Below are positions 45,046-53,925 of a stretch of 64,000 nucleotides of DNA, piece after piece. Origin of the DNA: CAWJNF01 sp963844235 (lineage in GTDB: Bacteria; Actinomycetota; Thermoleophilia; Gaiellales; Gaiellaceae); assembly GCA_963844235.1 (NCBI GenBank), contig CAWJNF010000004.1, positions 1,192,176 to 1,256,175 of the forward strand, given 5' to 3'. Made by a program: the position numbers and the translations under genes. How positions within the stretch are numbered: position 1 is the stretch's first letter; every line of letters starts with the position of its first letter. The notes under the pieces are model-generated. The model was not told where the DNA came from. It was given only the letters and a program-made list of their open reading frames with translations, and made no database searches.

Positions 45046-46593
45046 TCAGGTGGAGCGGTCGCGCAGCACGTGGCGCTGCACCTTGCCGGTCGCCGTCCGC
45101 GGCAGCTCGAGCACGTACTCGATCTCGCGCGGGTAGGCGTGATGGCCCACCGCGGTTCGGACGAGATCCTGCAGCCGCTGCGTCAGCTCGTGTGTCTGCT
45201 CGCCGCCTTCGCGTAGCTGGACGAACGCCTTCACGCGCTGCCCCCGGGTCTCGTCGGGAACGCCGACCACGGCGACCTCTCGCACCGTGCTGTCGCGTCG
45301 GATCGCCTCCTCGATCTCGCCCGGGCCGATGCGGTGCCCGGCCGAGATGATCAGGTCGTCCTTCCGCCCGACGTAGAAGAGGTAGCCCTGCTCGTCGCAG
45401 GTCGCGAGGTCGCCGGTCGCGTACCAGCCTTCGACGAAGCGCTCCGCCGTCGCTCGTTCGTTCCCGTGGTAGCCGAGGAACAGCGTCGGGCAGGACGGAT
45501 GGACGACGATCTCGCCGGTCTCGCCTGTTGCTGGTGCTCCCCCATTTGGACCGCGCAGGGCGAGCGTCTGGCCGGGATACGGCAACCCCATCGAGCCGTG
45601 GACGACGGGGTAATAGCGATGGGCATTGCCGACGAGGAAGCTCGCCTCGGTCATGCCGTAGATCTCGTCGACCGTGAGGCCAAGGACCTCGTCAGCCCAC
45701 CTGGCGGCGGCCGAGGTCAGAGCTTCACCACCCGTGTGCACCGACGAGAGCCGGTGCCCTGCCCACTCCTCACCCGGAACCTCCATCAGCATTCGCATGG
45801 CGGTCGGCGCGACGAACGCCTTCGTGACCCCGTACGCCCGCAGTCGCCTCACCGCTTCTTCGGGCTGGAATCGCTCGCGGTCGTACGTGAAGACGCCGCA
45901 GCCGTAGCTGAGGGGCGAGAGCACGGAGTCGATGAAGCTTCCGATCCAGAGCCAGTCGACCGGTGTCCAGAACAGGTCGCCGGGCCGAAACGGGCCGTGG
46001 ATCATGCTCATGGGCGATTGGCGGCCGAGCACGACGGCGTGCGGAAGGACGACCCCTTTGGGCTTTCCAGTGGTCCCGGAGCTGAAGATCACGATGGCCG
46101 GATCGGACGCGAGCGTTACGGCGGGTGGCGCGGCGGCGGCGCGCGCCGTCTCGATCTCTCCGAAAGTAAGGGTCTGCTCCACGCAGCCCGCCTCGGCCGC
46201 GAGGCGAGCACCACGGTCGTGCTCTCGAGGGCTGACGAGGAGTGACCCGATCTCGGCCTCCTGCAGTCGGTAGACGATCGCGTCGTCGCCGAGCAAAGGG
46301 ATCAGCGGTACAGTCGTCGCCCCGGCTTTCAGCACGCCGAGGTGCGCGACCGCGGTTTCTATGCCGGCCGAGGCGTAGACGCCGACCCGGGCTCCCGGCC
46401 CGATCCCGCGTTCTGCGAGCGTGGCGGCGGCCATTGTCGAACGCCCGGCGAGCTCGCCGAAGGTGATCGAGGTTGTCACGCCCGCGCTCTCGTGTGTCAG
46501 GGCAGCCTCGTCGGCGAAGCGCCGGGCAGGAGCATCCGAGCATGCGACGCCGACGTTGTACCTCGGCTCTGTGCTTGCACGACCCTGGGCCAA
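45046..46593 (-). CDS. AMP-forming acyl-CoA ligase
   Basis: A 515-residue ANL-superfamily enzyme that activates a carboxylic acid as acyl-AMP and then acyl-CoA. The P-loop is IVIFSSGTTGKPKGVVLPH. DEIYGMTEASFLVGN is the A5 motif, EGWYATGDLATCDEQGYLFY holds the hinge Asp, and RTATGKVQRHVLRD carries the C-terminal catalytic Lys. The apparent start is TTG 46593, 40 bp from the divergent amidohydrolase. Closest in style to medium-chain/benzoate-type ligases (PVDWLWIGSFIDSVLSPLSY), but the acid cannot be named. Confidence 0.9.
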   Translation of the reverse strand: MAQGRASTEPRYNVGVACSDAPARRFADEAALTHESAGVTTSITFGELAGRSTMAAATLAERGIGPGARVGVYASAGIETAVAHLGVLKAGATTVPLIPLLGDDAIVYRLQEAEIGSLLVSPREHDRGARLAAEAGCVEQTLTFGEIETARAAAAPPAVTLASDPAIVIFSSGTTGKPKGVVLPHAVVLGRQSPMSMIHGPFRPGDLFWTPVDWLWIGSFIDSVLSPLSYGCGVFTYDRERFQPEEAVRRLRAYGVTKAFVAPTAMRMLMEVPGEEWAGHRLSSVHTGGEALTSAAARWADEVLGLTVDEIYGMTEASFLVGNAHRYYPVVHGSMGLPYPGQTLALRGPNGGAPATGETGEIVVHPSCPTLFLGYHGNERATAERFVEGWYATGDLATCDEQGYLFYVGRKDDLIISAGHRIGPGEIEEAIRRDSTVREVAVVGVPDETRGQRVKAFVQLREGGEQTHELTQRLQDLVRTAVGHHAYPREIEYVLELPRTATGKVQRHVLRDRST

Positions 46594-46633
46594 AGCGGCG
46601 GGAGTCTAGGTGAATGCCTCCTAGGATTGCCCC

Positions 46634-47503
46634 GTGAACAGCGACGAACAGGCCCGTGAGCTGCTTGTCGGCGCGGTCGACACGCACGTGCATTCCGCCC
46701 CGGACGTCGTGCCCCGGAGGCTCGACGACCGCGAGGCCGCGCAGCAGGCGGCGGCCGCCGGGATGCGGGCGATCGTGCTGAAGTCCCACCACACCGCGAC
46801 CGGCGACCGCGCGCAGCTCGCGGAGCGCGCTCTGGGCGGCCGGATCGCCGTACGCGGGGGCATCGCGCTCGACGATGCGGTCGGAGGCCTGAACGCGGCG
46901 GCCGTGGAGACGTCGGCGCGTCTGGGCGGCGTGATCGTCTGGCTGCCGACGACGTGCTCCTCGACGTTCCTCCGCTGGAGCGCCGCCAACGCGTCCGGGC
47001 ATCCGTTCGGCGAGGCACCTCGCGGGATCGAGATCCTCGACGGCGAGGGCCGTCCGCTGCCGGCGCTGCTCGAGGTCCTCGACGCCGTGGCCGCCCAGCG
47101 GCAGATCCTGGCCACCGGCCACCTCGGCGCCGAGGAGATCCAGGTCGTGGTGGCGGAAGGGCTGGCCCGCGGACTCGACCGCATCGTCGTCACGCATCCG
47201 GAGCATCCCTATGTCGGGCTTTCGCACGCAGCTCAGCGAGAGCTCGCCGACAAGGGCGTCTGGTTCGAGCGCTGCTACCTCGCGTACCCCTCGCAGGTCG
47301 GGACGGCCGAGCCCGTCGCAGCCGCCATCGGCGCCGTCGGTGCCGGGTCGACCCTGCTGGCGACCGACTTCGGTCAGGCCCGTAATCCGCCGCCCGTTCA
47401 GGCCTACGAGGCGTTCCTCCGCGACCTGCTCGAGCTCGGGCTCGCGGCGGCCGACCTGCGCCTCATGTCCGCAACGAATCCGGCCGCACTGCTCGAGCTC
47501 TGA
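46634..47503 (+). CDS. Amidohydrolase-fold protein (DUF6282-like)
   Basis: A 289-residue TIM-barrel protein from GTG 46634. VGAVDTHVHSAPDVVPRRLD supplies the His-x-His metal motif, AIVLKSHHTATGDRA a Lys/His cluster, ILATGHLGAEEIQVVVAEG a His, VVTHPEHPYVGLSH more His, and STLLATDFGQARNPPP the terminal Asp. This matches the small metal-dependent amidohydrolase group annotated as DUF6282. It stands alone on the plus strand between the ligase operon and the selenoprotein operon, converging on the latter with 6 bp between stops. It may hydrolyse an amide or lactone in the pathway. Confidence 0.75.
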   Translation: MNSDEQARELLVGAVDTHVHSAPDVVPRRLDDREAAQQAAAAGMRAIVLKSHHTATGDRAQLAERALGGRIAVRGGIALDDAVGGLNAAAVETSARLGGVIVWLPTTCSSTFLRWSAANASGHPFGEAPRGIEILDGEGRPLPALLEVLDAVAAQRQILATGHLGAEEIQVVVAEGLARGLDRIVVTHPEHPYVGLSHAAQRELADKGVWFERCYLAYPSQVGTAEPVAAAIGAVGAGSTLLATDFGQARNPPPVQAYEAFLRDLLELGLAAADLRLMSATNPAALLEL

Positions 47504-47509
47504 GCTGGC

Positions 47510-48424
47510 TCAGCGACGGCGCTTCAGATGCGCGAGCGCCGCCCTCGCCGCGCCCAGCCCGTCGCCGAACGCCGCGGCACAGCGGTACGGACTGCCCGCC
47601 CGCACGTCGCCGGCCGCGAACAGCCCCGGCGCCGACGAAGCGAAGTCCGAGCCGACCGCGACCGCGCCCGTCTCGTCGAGACCGACGACGCCCTCGAGCA
47701 GGCCCGTTCGGGCACGCATGCCCACCGCGATCAGCAACCCGTCGGCGGGCTCCGTCTCGATCCGCTCCCGTTCCGAGATGCTGACACCCTCGAGCTCGGT
47801 CCCGCCCACGGGAGCCACGACCTCGGTGCCGAGGCGAACGTCGACGTTGCCGGCCTCCGCCAGGGCTGCCACCAGAGCCGGCTGGGCGGTGAGCTCGCGC
47901 TCGCGCTCGTAGAGGACGACCCGGGCGGCGTAGCGGCTGAGCGTGAGAGCCCCCTCGACGCCGGTATCGCCGCCCCCGGCGACGGCCACGTGCCTGCCCG
48001 CGTACGTGGGGCCGTCGCACGTCGCGCAGGTGAACAGGCCGCTGCCGAAGAGCGAGTCGGCATCCGGCGCCGGTCGGTGCGGCAGCGAGACCGGCCGGGC
48101 GCCCGCGCAGAACACGACCAGGTCGGCGTCGAGACGACCTGTCCCCGTCTCGATCTCCCATCCCCCGTCGGCCGGTCGAACGGCAGCGACCTCCTCGCCG
48201 AGACGGAGCTCGACCTCGTGCGCGAGGACCTGCTCGGTGAGCGCGGCCGCAAAATCCGGCCCGGAGATCGGCAGCTGGCCGGGAAGCTCGGTGACCTCCT
48301 CGACGTTCAGCGCCTCGCCGCCGGGAGCGAGCGACTCGAGCAGCACGACCGCCGCGCCGCCGCGGGCACAACCGACTGCAGCCGCGACACCGGCAGGCCC
48401 TGCGCCGACGACGACGACCGTCAT
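47510..48424 (-). CDS. Thioredoxin-reductase-like FAD disulfide oxidoreductase
   Basis: A 304-residue flavoprotein. The FAD site is VVVVGAGPAGVAAAVGCARG at the N-terminus, the redox disulfide CATCDG at Cys133/Cys136, the NAD(P)H site VAVAGGGDTGVEGALTLSR and the C-terminal FAD motif SSAPGLFAAGDVRAGSPYR. This is low-molecular-weight thioredoxin-reductase architecture. Its ATG overlaps the stop of the selenoprotein partner gene (ATGA), making it the last gene of the selenoprotein operon. It is the obvious candidate to pass NAD(P)H electrons to the Sec/Cys centre, directly or through a thioredoxin encoded elsewhere (inference). Confidence 0.88.
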   Translation of the reverse strand: MTVVVVGAGPAGVAAAVGCARGGAAVVLLESLAPGGEALNVEEVTELPGQLPISGPDFAAALTEQVLAHEVELRLGEEVAAVRPADGGWEIETGTGRLDADLVVFCAGARPVSLPHRPAPDADSLFGSGLFTCATCDGPTYAGRHVAVAGGGDTGVEGALTLSRYAARVVLYERERELTAQPALVAALAEAGNVDVRLGTEVVAPVGGTELEGVSISERERIETEPADGLLIAVGMRARTGLLEGVVGLDETGAVAVGSDFASSAPGLFAAGDVRAGSPYRCAAAFGDGLGAARAALAHLKRRR

Positions 48425-49449
48425 TCGTCGAGCATGACCGTCGTGGCGCGTGAGTCGCCGAAGGTGGGCAGGTAGATGCTGTGGGTGCCCGGGCCGCCTG
48501 CGACCACGACGAGCAGATCCTCGGGCCGATCGGCGACGTGGATCTCGGTGTCGTCGCCGATCGACCCGTAGACGGGCGAGCGGGACGGGACGAGGAAGCT
48601 GTTTCGGTTCTGGGTCGTGATCTCACCGGCTCGCACGGTCGAACGCTCCCAGACGAACCGTTGCACGGCTTCCCGGTCGAAGCCCGCGTCGGCGAGCAAC
48701 GAGGCGTGCTCGGGGCCGACGACGAGCATCGGAGTCCCGCCCCACAGGGAGTCGTTCGCACAGGGCGCCGCGATCGAGCGGGCGAATGCCCACAAAAGCT
48801 CCTCGGCATCGTCGGCGGTGTCGAGCAGGTTGAGCGAGCCGGATGCCGAGACGACCGTGACCGCGCTCGCGCCAGCAGGAACGCCGAGTGCCTGGGCAAG
48901 CGGCGGCCAGGGGCTGTCCTCCTCGTTTTCGGCGAAGCAGAACGCGAGCTTCCCGGGGAACCCGTGCGTCGCCCGGTCTCCCGAGCCCGGCTTCGCCCCT
49001 CCGATGTTGACGAGGCACATCCGGAGGGCCCGGCCGACGGTCAGGTTCGTCCGCTGCCCGTTGCCGAGGCAGCTGGCGCCGCACGTGAAGCCTGCCGCTT
49101 CCCGAACGGGTCCGTTGACCACGACCGCCTCGGACGCGGGATTCGTCGTGCTCTGGACCGCGAGCAGGTTGAAGCGGGGATCGGCGACTGCGCGAATCGC
49201 GGCCAGGACGACGGCAAACGTCTCGGGAGCGCAGCCGGCCATGACCGCGTTGACCGCGACGAGGCCGCGCGTGGCGGTCGCCCGAGACGGCCCGAGCATC
49301 GCGATCGGCTCGTCCGCGTCGGCACCGGCGAGCATCTCGTCGACGAGCGCCGGCGTGGGCGGAATGCAGGGCAGGCCGTCCCCCCACCCGCACTCCTCGA
49401 TCTCGAGCCACGCGGCAGCAGGGTCGTCCGCGACCTGAACCGTCTTCAC
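48421..49449 (-). CDS. Partner protein of the UGSC selenoprotein (homologue of the fusion C-terminus)
   Basis: A 342-residue protein from GTG 49449; its start overlaps the stop of the selenoprotein gene (GTGA). It shares with residues 200-560 of the 40032-41714 fusion the blocks DGLPCIPPT / DGLPIVPPT, AVNAVMAGCAPE / AVNGVIAGCHPE, VNGP, RTNLTVGRALRMCLVNIGG / NTTVGRFWRLYLRNVAG and FAENE. A local CGASC motif is present only here. There is no signal peptide. The fusion shows that the two proteins work as one unit. I know no biochemical function for this domain. Confidence 0.8.
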   Translation of the reverse strand: MKTVQVADDPAAAWLEIEECGWGDGLPCIPPTPALVDEMLAGADADEPIAMLGPSRATATRGLVAVNAVMAGCAPETFAVVLAAIRAVADPRFNLLAVQSTTNPASEAVVVNGPVREAAGFTCGASCLGNGQRTNLTVGRALRMCLVNIGGAKPGSGDRATHGFPGKLAFCFAENEEDSPWPPLAQALGVPAGASAVTVVSASGSLNLLDTADDAEELLWAFARSIAAPCANDSLWGGTPMLVVGPEHASLLADAGFDREAVQRFVWERSTVRAGEITTQNRNSFLVPSRSPVYGSIGDDTEIHVADRPEDLLVVVAGGPGTHSIYLPTFGDSRATTVMLDE

Positions 49450-49982
49450 GTCGCTGCCCCCGCCTCCGCGCCGATGCCGCCGAGCGCGCGCACCCGGTCG
49501 GCGATCTCCCGCGCCATCGACTCGATCTCGTCGGGGCGTCGGCTCCCGAGTGGGTGCGGGATCAGGACGATGTCCACCTCGGGAATCGCGTTCGCGCGGG
49601 CGTTGATGCTCGCCAGCGTCTCGAAGGGCTCCGTGCAGATCACGATCGGCCAAACCCCTCTCGAGTCGAGCCGTGCCGCGTCGTGGACACTCCACGACGT
49701 GCACGATCCTCAGTCGCCCGAGCCGACGAGCACCGCGACGGCGCCGCTCGCCAGACGCTCGATCTCGTCGGGGAGAGCCGGACGGGTAGGGGAGGGCTTC
49801 TTGACGTACAGCGAGTCGTCGTGGTGGAAGCCGGAGCTCTCGAGCTCGGCCAGCACGGCACGTGCGAGCGCCTCGAACTTCGGCTTCGAGTTATCGATGA
49901 CGCCGAGCGCGCCGACCGTCCGTTGGGCAACCAGGGGGCCTGCCTGGTCGGCGGCCTCGGGCACCGGGACGCAGATCTCCAT
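49446..49982 (-). CDS. UGSC-family selenoprotein, stand-alone (in-frame TGA = Sec91)
   Basis: A 178-residue frame from ATG 49982 (perfect AAGGAGGT site 11 nt upstream) with one in-frame TGA at 49712-49710: VAVLVGSGD-U-GSCTSWSVHDAA. The frame then continues unchanged through PIVICTEPF, VDIVLIPHPLG and RRPDEIESMAREIADRV to 49446. U-G-S-C is the family motif, with Sec91 and Cys94 as the likely redox pair. Codons upstream and downstream belong to one family domain, also seen in residues 1-195 of the fusion. The gene follows hyuB by 21 bp and overlaps its partner gene. A hairpin matching the fusion gene's follows the TGA. Confidence 0.9.
49679..49709 (-). promoter_or_regulatory. Bacterial SECIS-like hairpin after TGA 49712-49710
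   Basis: On the minus strand, 10 nt after the TGA, CGUCGUGG (49699-49692) pairs perfectly with CCACGACG (49686-49679) around loop AGUGU; a further A-U pair would leave loop GUG. The loop begins 18 nt after the UGA and has G at its second position. Spacer length and GUG-containing loop match the hairpin at 40351-40370. Confidence 0.82.
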
Positions 49983-50003
49983 CGTCTTCTCGACCTCCTT
50001 CGC

Positions 50004-51809
50004 TCAGCCCGCTCGCAACGCCGCTGTCGCCGGGCCGTCTACGGCCTCACCCGACGCGTCGATCACGACGGCGTAGTGCGTCCGCGCCTCCTCGACGGTG
50101 ACGTAGCCGTCGAGCACGTCGAGGAGCACCGCCTCGGGATCTCGCTCGTAGGGACTGCCGTAGCCGCCGCCGTTCGGCGTCTCGAACCGCAACACGTCAC
50201 CCGCCTTGACGCGGTAGCCGGAGAACTTCGAGTACATGGGCTGCTCCACGCCGGTCTCGGCGACGACGTGGGTCACCGCGCCCGCAAGGCCGTCCGAGCC
50301 GCCGTGGACGCCACGCGGCGGGTCGTAGTTGCGATCGCCCTCGCAGGACAGGATCGCATCGACGTGGATGCGGTTCTCCCGCACGATGCCGCGGCCACCG
50401 CGCCACCGGCCGGCACCGGGCGGCGCGTCACGCAGCTCGTAACGCTCGACGCTGATCGGGAAACGAAGCTCGAGCTCCTCGACCGGGGTGTTGCGCGTGT
50501 TCGCTGCGAGCGTGTCGACGCTGTCCATGCCGTCGCTGCCGAGCCGGCCGCCGTAGCTCCCCTCGTTGGTCTCGAGGTAGGCCCAGTACTCCTTCGCCTC
50601 CTCGTTCCAGCCGCTGTAGCTCACGAAGTACGTGTGGGCCGCATTGCCGGCCGTCGTCTTGTCGGGCGCGGCGTCGGCGAGCGCCAGGACGAAACCGTCC
50701 GCGATCCGCTGCACCGGGCAGAACCGCGCGAAGGTCGCCCGCGGGAAGCGCGGGTTGTAGATGGTGCCCTCCGGGCAGATGACGGTGATCGGCCGGTAGC
50801 AGCCCTCGTTCTGGGGGATGTACTCGTCGTACTTCGCCTCGTCGAGGAAGACGCTGCGGGCGATGAAGTAGGCCGTGCAGGTGGTGGCGCCCATGAACGG
50901 CGAGTTGAACCCGGTCTCCACCTCGGGGTTCGAGCCGGTCAGGTCGACGACGATGTCGGTGCCCTCGACGACAACCTTGACGCAGACCTTGAGCGGCACG
51001 TCGCGGTTCTTGCCGTCGTCGTCGAGCCAGCCGACGGGCGCCTCGTACTCGCCGTCGGGGACGTTCGCGATCTCGGAGCGGAGCATGTACTCGGAGTAGT
51101 CCATCCAGTCCTCGCCCGCCCCGAGGATCGTCTCCGGCCCGTGTCGCTCGAGCAGCTCGAGGAAACGCTTCCGTCCGACCCAGCAGGCCCCGATGAGGGC
51201 GCCGAGATCGCCGCGGTTGAGGGTCGGAGTGCGGCTGTTGTCGATGATGTGCTTCCAGAGCTCCTCGTTGCGAATGCCGCTGTCGTACACGCGAAGCGCG
51301 TCGTAGATCCTCGACTCGGCCCACATGTCGACCACGTCGACGTTGATCCCCGGGTAGGCGCCGCCCGTGTCGATCAGGTGACAGGTGTCGGCCGCGAAGC
51401 CGACGAGCTCGCCCTCCCAGAAGATCGGCACCGCCACGCAGATATCCGGAGCGTGGACGGCTCCCTTGTACGGATGGTTGTGGAAGATCACGTCTCCGTC
51501 GCAGATCTCGCCTTCGAGCCGCTCGAGGAAGCCGCGGATCATCCCGCCGATCGAGCCGTTGTGAAGCGGCGTCGTCTGGCTCTCGGCAAGCTCTCGTCCC
51601 TGGCGGTCGAACAGGCCGGCCCCGAGGTCCTCGTTCTCGCGGGCGAGCTGCGAGTACGCCGTGCGCTGGAGCGTCGACGACATCTCCTTGGCGATCGCGT
51701 GGAGCTGGCCGCCGATCACCCGCAGAAGGATCGGGTCCGTGATCCGGCGCTCGGGGGGCTCGGGCAACAGCTTGCCGGTCGCCGCCGAACGTGCCTCGGA
51801 TGCGCTCAT
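50004..51809 (-). CDS. hyuB: Hydantoinase/oxoprolinase B subunit (HyuB, second copy)
   Basis: A 601-residue paralogue of the HyuB at 3290-5077, with the same blocks (RVIGGQLHAIAKEMSSTLQR, FHNHPYKGAVHAPDICVAVP, GGAYPGINVDVVDMW, FETPNGGGYGSPYERDPEA). ATG 51809 lies 4 bp after the HyuA stop; the upstream in-frame extension to 51872 overlaps HyuA and is not conserved. It is the gene directly before the selenoprotein gene, which ties the ring-opening amidohydrolase to the selenium enzyme in one transcript. Confidence 0.93.
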   Translation of the reverse strand: MSASEARSAATGKLLPEPPERRITDPILLRVIGGQLHAIAKEMSSTLQRTAYSQLARENEDLGAGLFDRQGRELAESQTTPLHNGSIGGMIRGFLERLEGEICDGDVIFHNHPYKGAVHAPDICVAVPIFWEGELVGFAADTCHLIDTGGAYPGINVDVVDMWAESRIYDALRVYDSGIRNEELWKHIIDNSRTPTLNRGDLGALIGACWVGRKRFLELLERHGPETILGAGEDWMDYSEYMLRSEIANVPDGEYEAPVGWLDDDGKNRDVPLKVCVKVVVEGTDIVVDLTGSNPEVETGFNSPFMGATTCTAYFIARSVFLDEAKYDEYIPQNEGCYRPITVICPEGTIYNPRFPRATFARFCPVQRIADGFVLALADAAPDKTTAGNAAHTYFVSYSGWNEEAKEYWAYLETNEGSYGGRLGSDGMDSVDTLAANTRNTPVEELELRFPISVERYELRDAPPGAGRWRGGRGIVRENRIHVDAILSCEGDRNYDPPRGVHGGSDGLAGAVTHVVAETGVEQPMYSKFSGYRVKAGDVLRFETPNGGGYGSPYERDPEAVLLDVLDGYVTVEEARTHYAVVIDASGEAVDGPATAALRAG

Positions 51810-51813
51810 CGGC

Positions 51814-53925
51814 CTAGACGTCCTTTCCCGGTCGCGAGATGACGATGTTGCCGGCCCGGTCGACCCGTGCATGCCAGCCGGGCGGGACCAGCACCGTCGA
51901 GTCCTCCTGCTCGATCACGGCAGGACCGACGAGGGCATGATCTGCGAGCAGGGTCGCGCGATCGTAGACGAGGCTCGCGGTCAGACCGGGCCCTTCGAAC
52001 CAGACGTCGCGCTCCCCGGCGACCCCGGCGGGCGAGCCGTCGGGAGCCGACTCGAGCTCCGGCACCTCCGGCGCCACGATCCTCCCCATGCCGGTCACGC
52101 CGATGTTGACGAGCTCGACCTCGCTCTCCCGGAAGGCGTGCGCATACTCGCGCTCATGGGCCTGGTGGAAACGCTCGGCCACCTCGCTCACCCAGGCCGC
52201 GTCGACGGTACCCAGCGGCGCCTCCGCCCGGATCTCGTAACCCTGGCCCGCGTAGCGGCACTCCGTGAACCGCTGCACGGAGGAGTCCTCGGGCGTGAAC
52301 CCGTCCACCTCGAGCTGCTGTTGCGCCTGCTCCTCCATCGCGTCGAACCTCCGCTGGAGCTCGTCGTGCGAGACGGCCGCCAGCAGGCTGACGACCGTTC
52401 CGGGATACGTGTGGACGACGTCCGTCCCGAGGAGCCCCATCGCGGAGGCGATCCCCGGGAACCGCGGTGCGACGATGTCGGGGATCTGCAGGTCGGTCGC
52501 GATGTCGGGAGCGAACATCGGGCCCGCGCCGCCGAACGCGACGAGGGCAAACTCGCGCGGGTCGTAGCCGCGCCGGACGCTGTTCAACTCGATCGCACCG
52601 GTCATCTGGGAGGTCATGATGCGGACGATTCCGGCAGCCGCCTCGACAACAGAGAGCCCGAGCGGCGTCGCGATCTGCTCCTCGATGGCCTGCTCGGCAA
52701 GCTCGCGGGAGATCGGCATGCGGCCTCCCAGGAAGGAGGACTCCGTCAGGCGCCCGAGGACAAGCTGCGCGTCGGTGATCGTTGGCTCGGTGCCGCCCTG
52801 CCCGTAGCAGACGGGGCCCGGCTCCGCCCCGGCGGATCTCGGTCCGACCTGCAGCATCCCGCCTCGATCGAGATAGGCGATCGACCCGCCTCCCGCACCG
52901 ATCGCCGACACGTCGACCATTGACAGCCGGAGGTGGAGCCCGCCGATCTGGTTGTCCAGCCAGTGCTTGTGTCGCACGACGCCGCGGTGGATGACCCCGA
53001 TATCCGCGGAGGTGCCCCCGACGTCGAACGTGATCACGTTCTCGAAGCCGGCCGACTTGCCGGCGGCCATGCCGCCGACGACACCGGCGACGGGACCCGA
53101 TAGCAGCATGTTGACGGGCCGGCGCGAGACGACGTGTCCCGGCTCGACGCCGCCGGACGAGGCCATGACGTGAACCTCGGCCGAGACGCCTGCCGCGGCG
53201 ATGCCCGTCGTGAGACGTTCGAGGTACCTCCCCGTCACGGGCCCGACGTAGGCGTTGACCGCCACGGTGTTGAACGCCTCGTACTCGCGATACTCGGGAC
53301 ACACCTCGTGGCGGAGCGAGACGAACGCGTCGGGAAACTCCTTGGCGAGGAGCTCGGCGACGCGCTGCTCGTGCGCCGGGTTGAGATACGAGTGCAGGAA
53401 GCACACGGCGACAGCCTCGACGCCCTGGCGCGCGAGCTCGGCGATCGCCGCCCGCACCTCGTCGTCGGCGAGCGGCACCGAGATCTCGCCGCCCGGCGCC
53501 CGCAGTCGCTCGGTCACCGGAATCCGCAGCCGGCGCGGCACGATCGGCCACTTCTGCCACGGCAGCTCCTGGTAGAGGCTGAAGTTCAGCGGCCGCTTGT
53601 GACGCGCGATGTGCAGCACGTCGCGAAAGCCGCGCGTCGTGATCAGGCCGACCTTGGCGCCCGACCGCTGGAGGACGGAGTTCGTCGCCACCGTCGAGCC
53701 GTGGAAGACCATGTCCAGGTCGGCGAGCTTCACGGAAGCCTTCTCACAGGCGCCGCGCATCGCGTCGACCACGCCGCTCGCGATGTCCGCGGGCGTGCTG
53801 GGGACCTTGTGTACGACGAGCCGATGATCGTCGGCTACGAGAAAGACATCGGTGAAGGTACCGCCGACGTCAATGCCTATCTGGTTCAGACGCCCTCGTC
53901 TCCTGCCTGCGCCGTGAGCGCGCAA
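51814..53925 (-). CDS. hyuA: Hydantoinase/oxoprolinase A subunit (HyuA, second copy)
   Basis: HyuA ATPase subunit with IGIDVGGTFTDVFLVADD, MLLSGPVAGVVGG, FDVGGTSADIGVIHRG, GAGGGSIAYLDRGGMLQVGP and the C-terminal EQEDSTVLVPPGWHA. The start is unclear. GTG 53925 gives a 703-residue protein overlapping the carbon-nitrogen hydrolase by 40 nt. Alignment with the first HyuA (MRQIAVDVGG) points instead to CTG 53889, which overlaps the upstream stop as CTGA. Both subunits here are close paralogues of those at 3290-7143. Confidence 0.93.
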   Translation of the reverse strand: MRAHGAGRRRGRLNQIGIDVGGTFTDVFLVADDHRLVVHKVPSTPADIASGVVDAMRGACEKASVKLADLDMVFHGSTVATNSVLQRSGAKVGLITTRGFRDVLHIARHKRPLNFSLYQELPWQKWPIVPRRLRIPVTERLRAPGGEISVPLADDEVRAAIAELARQGVEAVAVCFLHSYLNPAHEQRVAELLAKEFPDAFVSLRHEVCPEYREYEAFNTVAVNAYVGPVTGRYLERLTTGIAAAGVSAEVHVMASSGGVEPGHVVSRRPVNMLLSGPVAGVVGGMAAGKSAGFENVITFDVGGTSADIGVIHRGVVRHKHWLDNQIGGLHLRLSMVDVSAIGAGGGSIAYLDRGGMLQVGPRSAGAEPGPVCYGQGGTEPTITDAQLVLGRLTESSFLGGRMPISRELAEQAIEEQIATPLGLSVVEAAAGIVRIMTSQMTGAIELNSVRRGYDPREFALVAFGGAGPMFAPDIATDLQIPDIVAPRFPGIASAMGLLGTDVVHTYPGTVVSLLAAVSHDELQRRFDAMEEQAQQQLEVDGFTPEDSSVQRFTECRYAGQGYEIRAEAPLGTVDAAWVSEVAERFHQAHEREYAHAFRESEVELVNIGVTGMGRIVAPEVPELESAPDGSPAGVAGERDVWFEGPGLTASLVYDRATLLADHALVGPAVIEQEDSTVLVPPGWHARVDRAGNIVISRPGKDV

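Noticed and set aside
40371..49678. Selenocysteine machinery (selA, selB, selD, tRNA-Sec) near the selenoproteins
   Set aside because: None found in the window; it must be elsewhere if Sec insertion occurs.
48421..49704. A longer version of the partner protein starting upstream at 49704
   Set aside because: The extra 85 residues are Arg-rich and lie out of frame inside the selenoprotein gene; GTG 49449 with a GTGA overlap is better.
49554..51842. A long plus-strand open frame opposite the second hyuB and the selenoprotein
   Set aside because: No family motifs; it mirrors conserved minus-strand genes.
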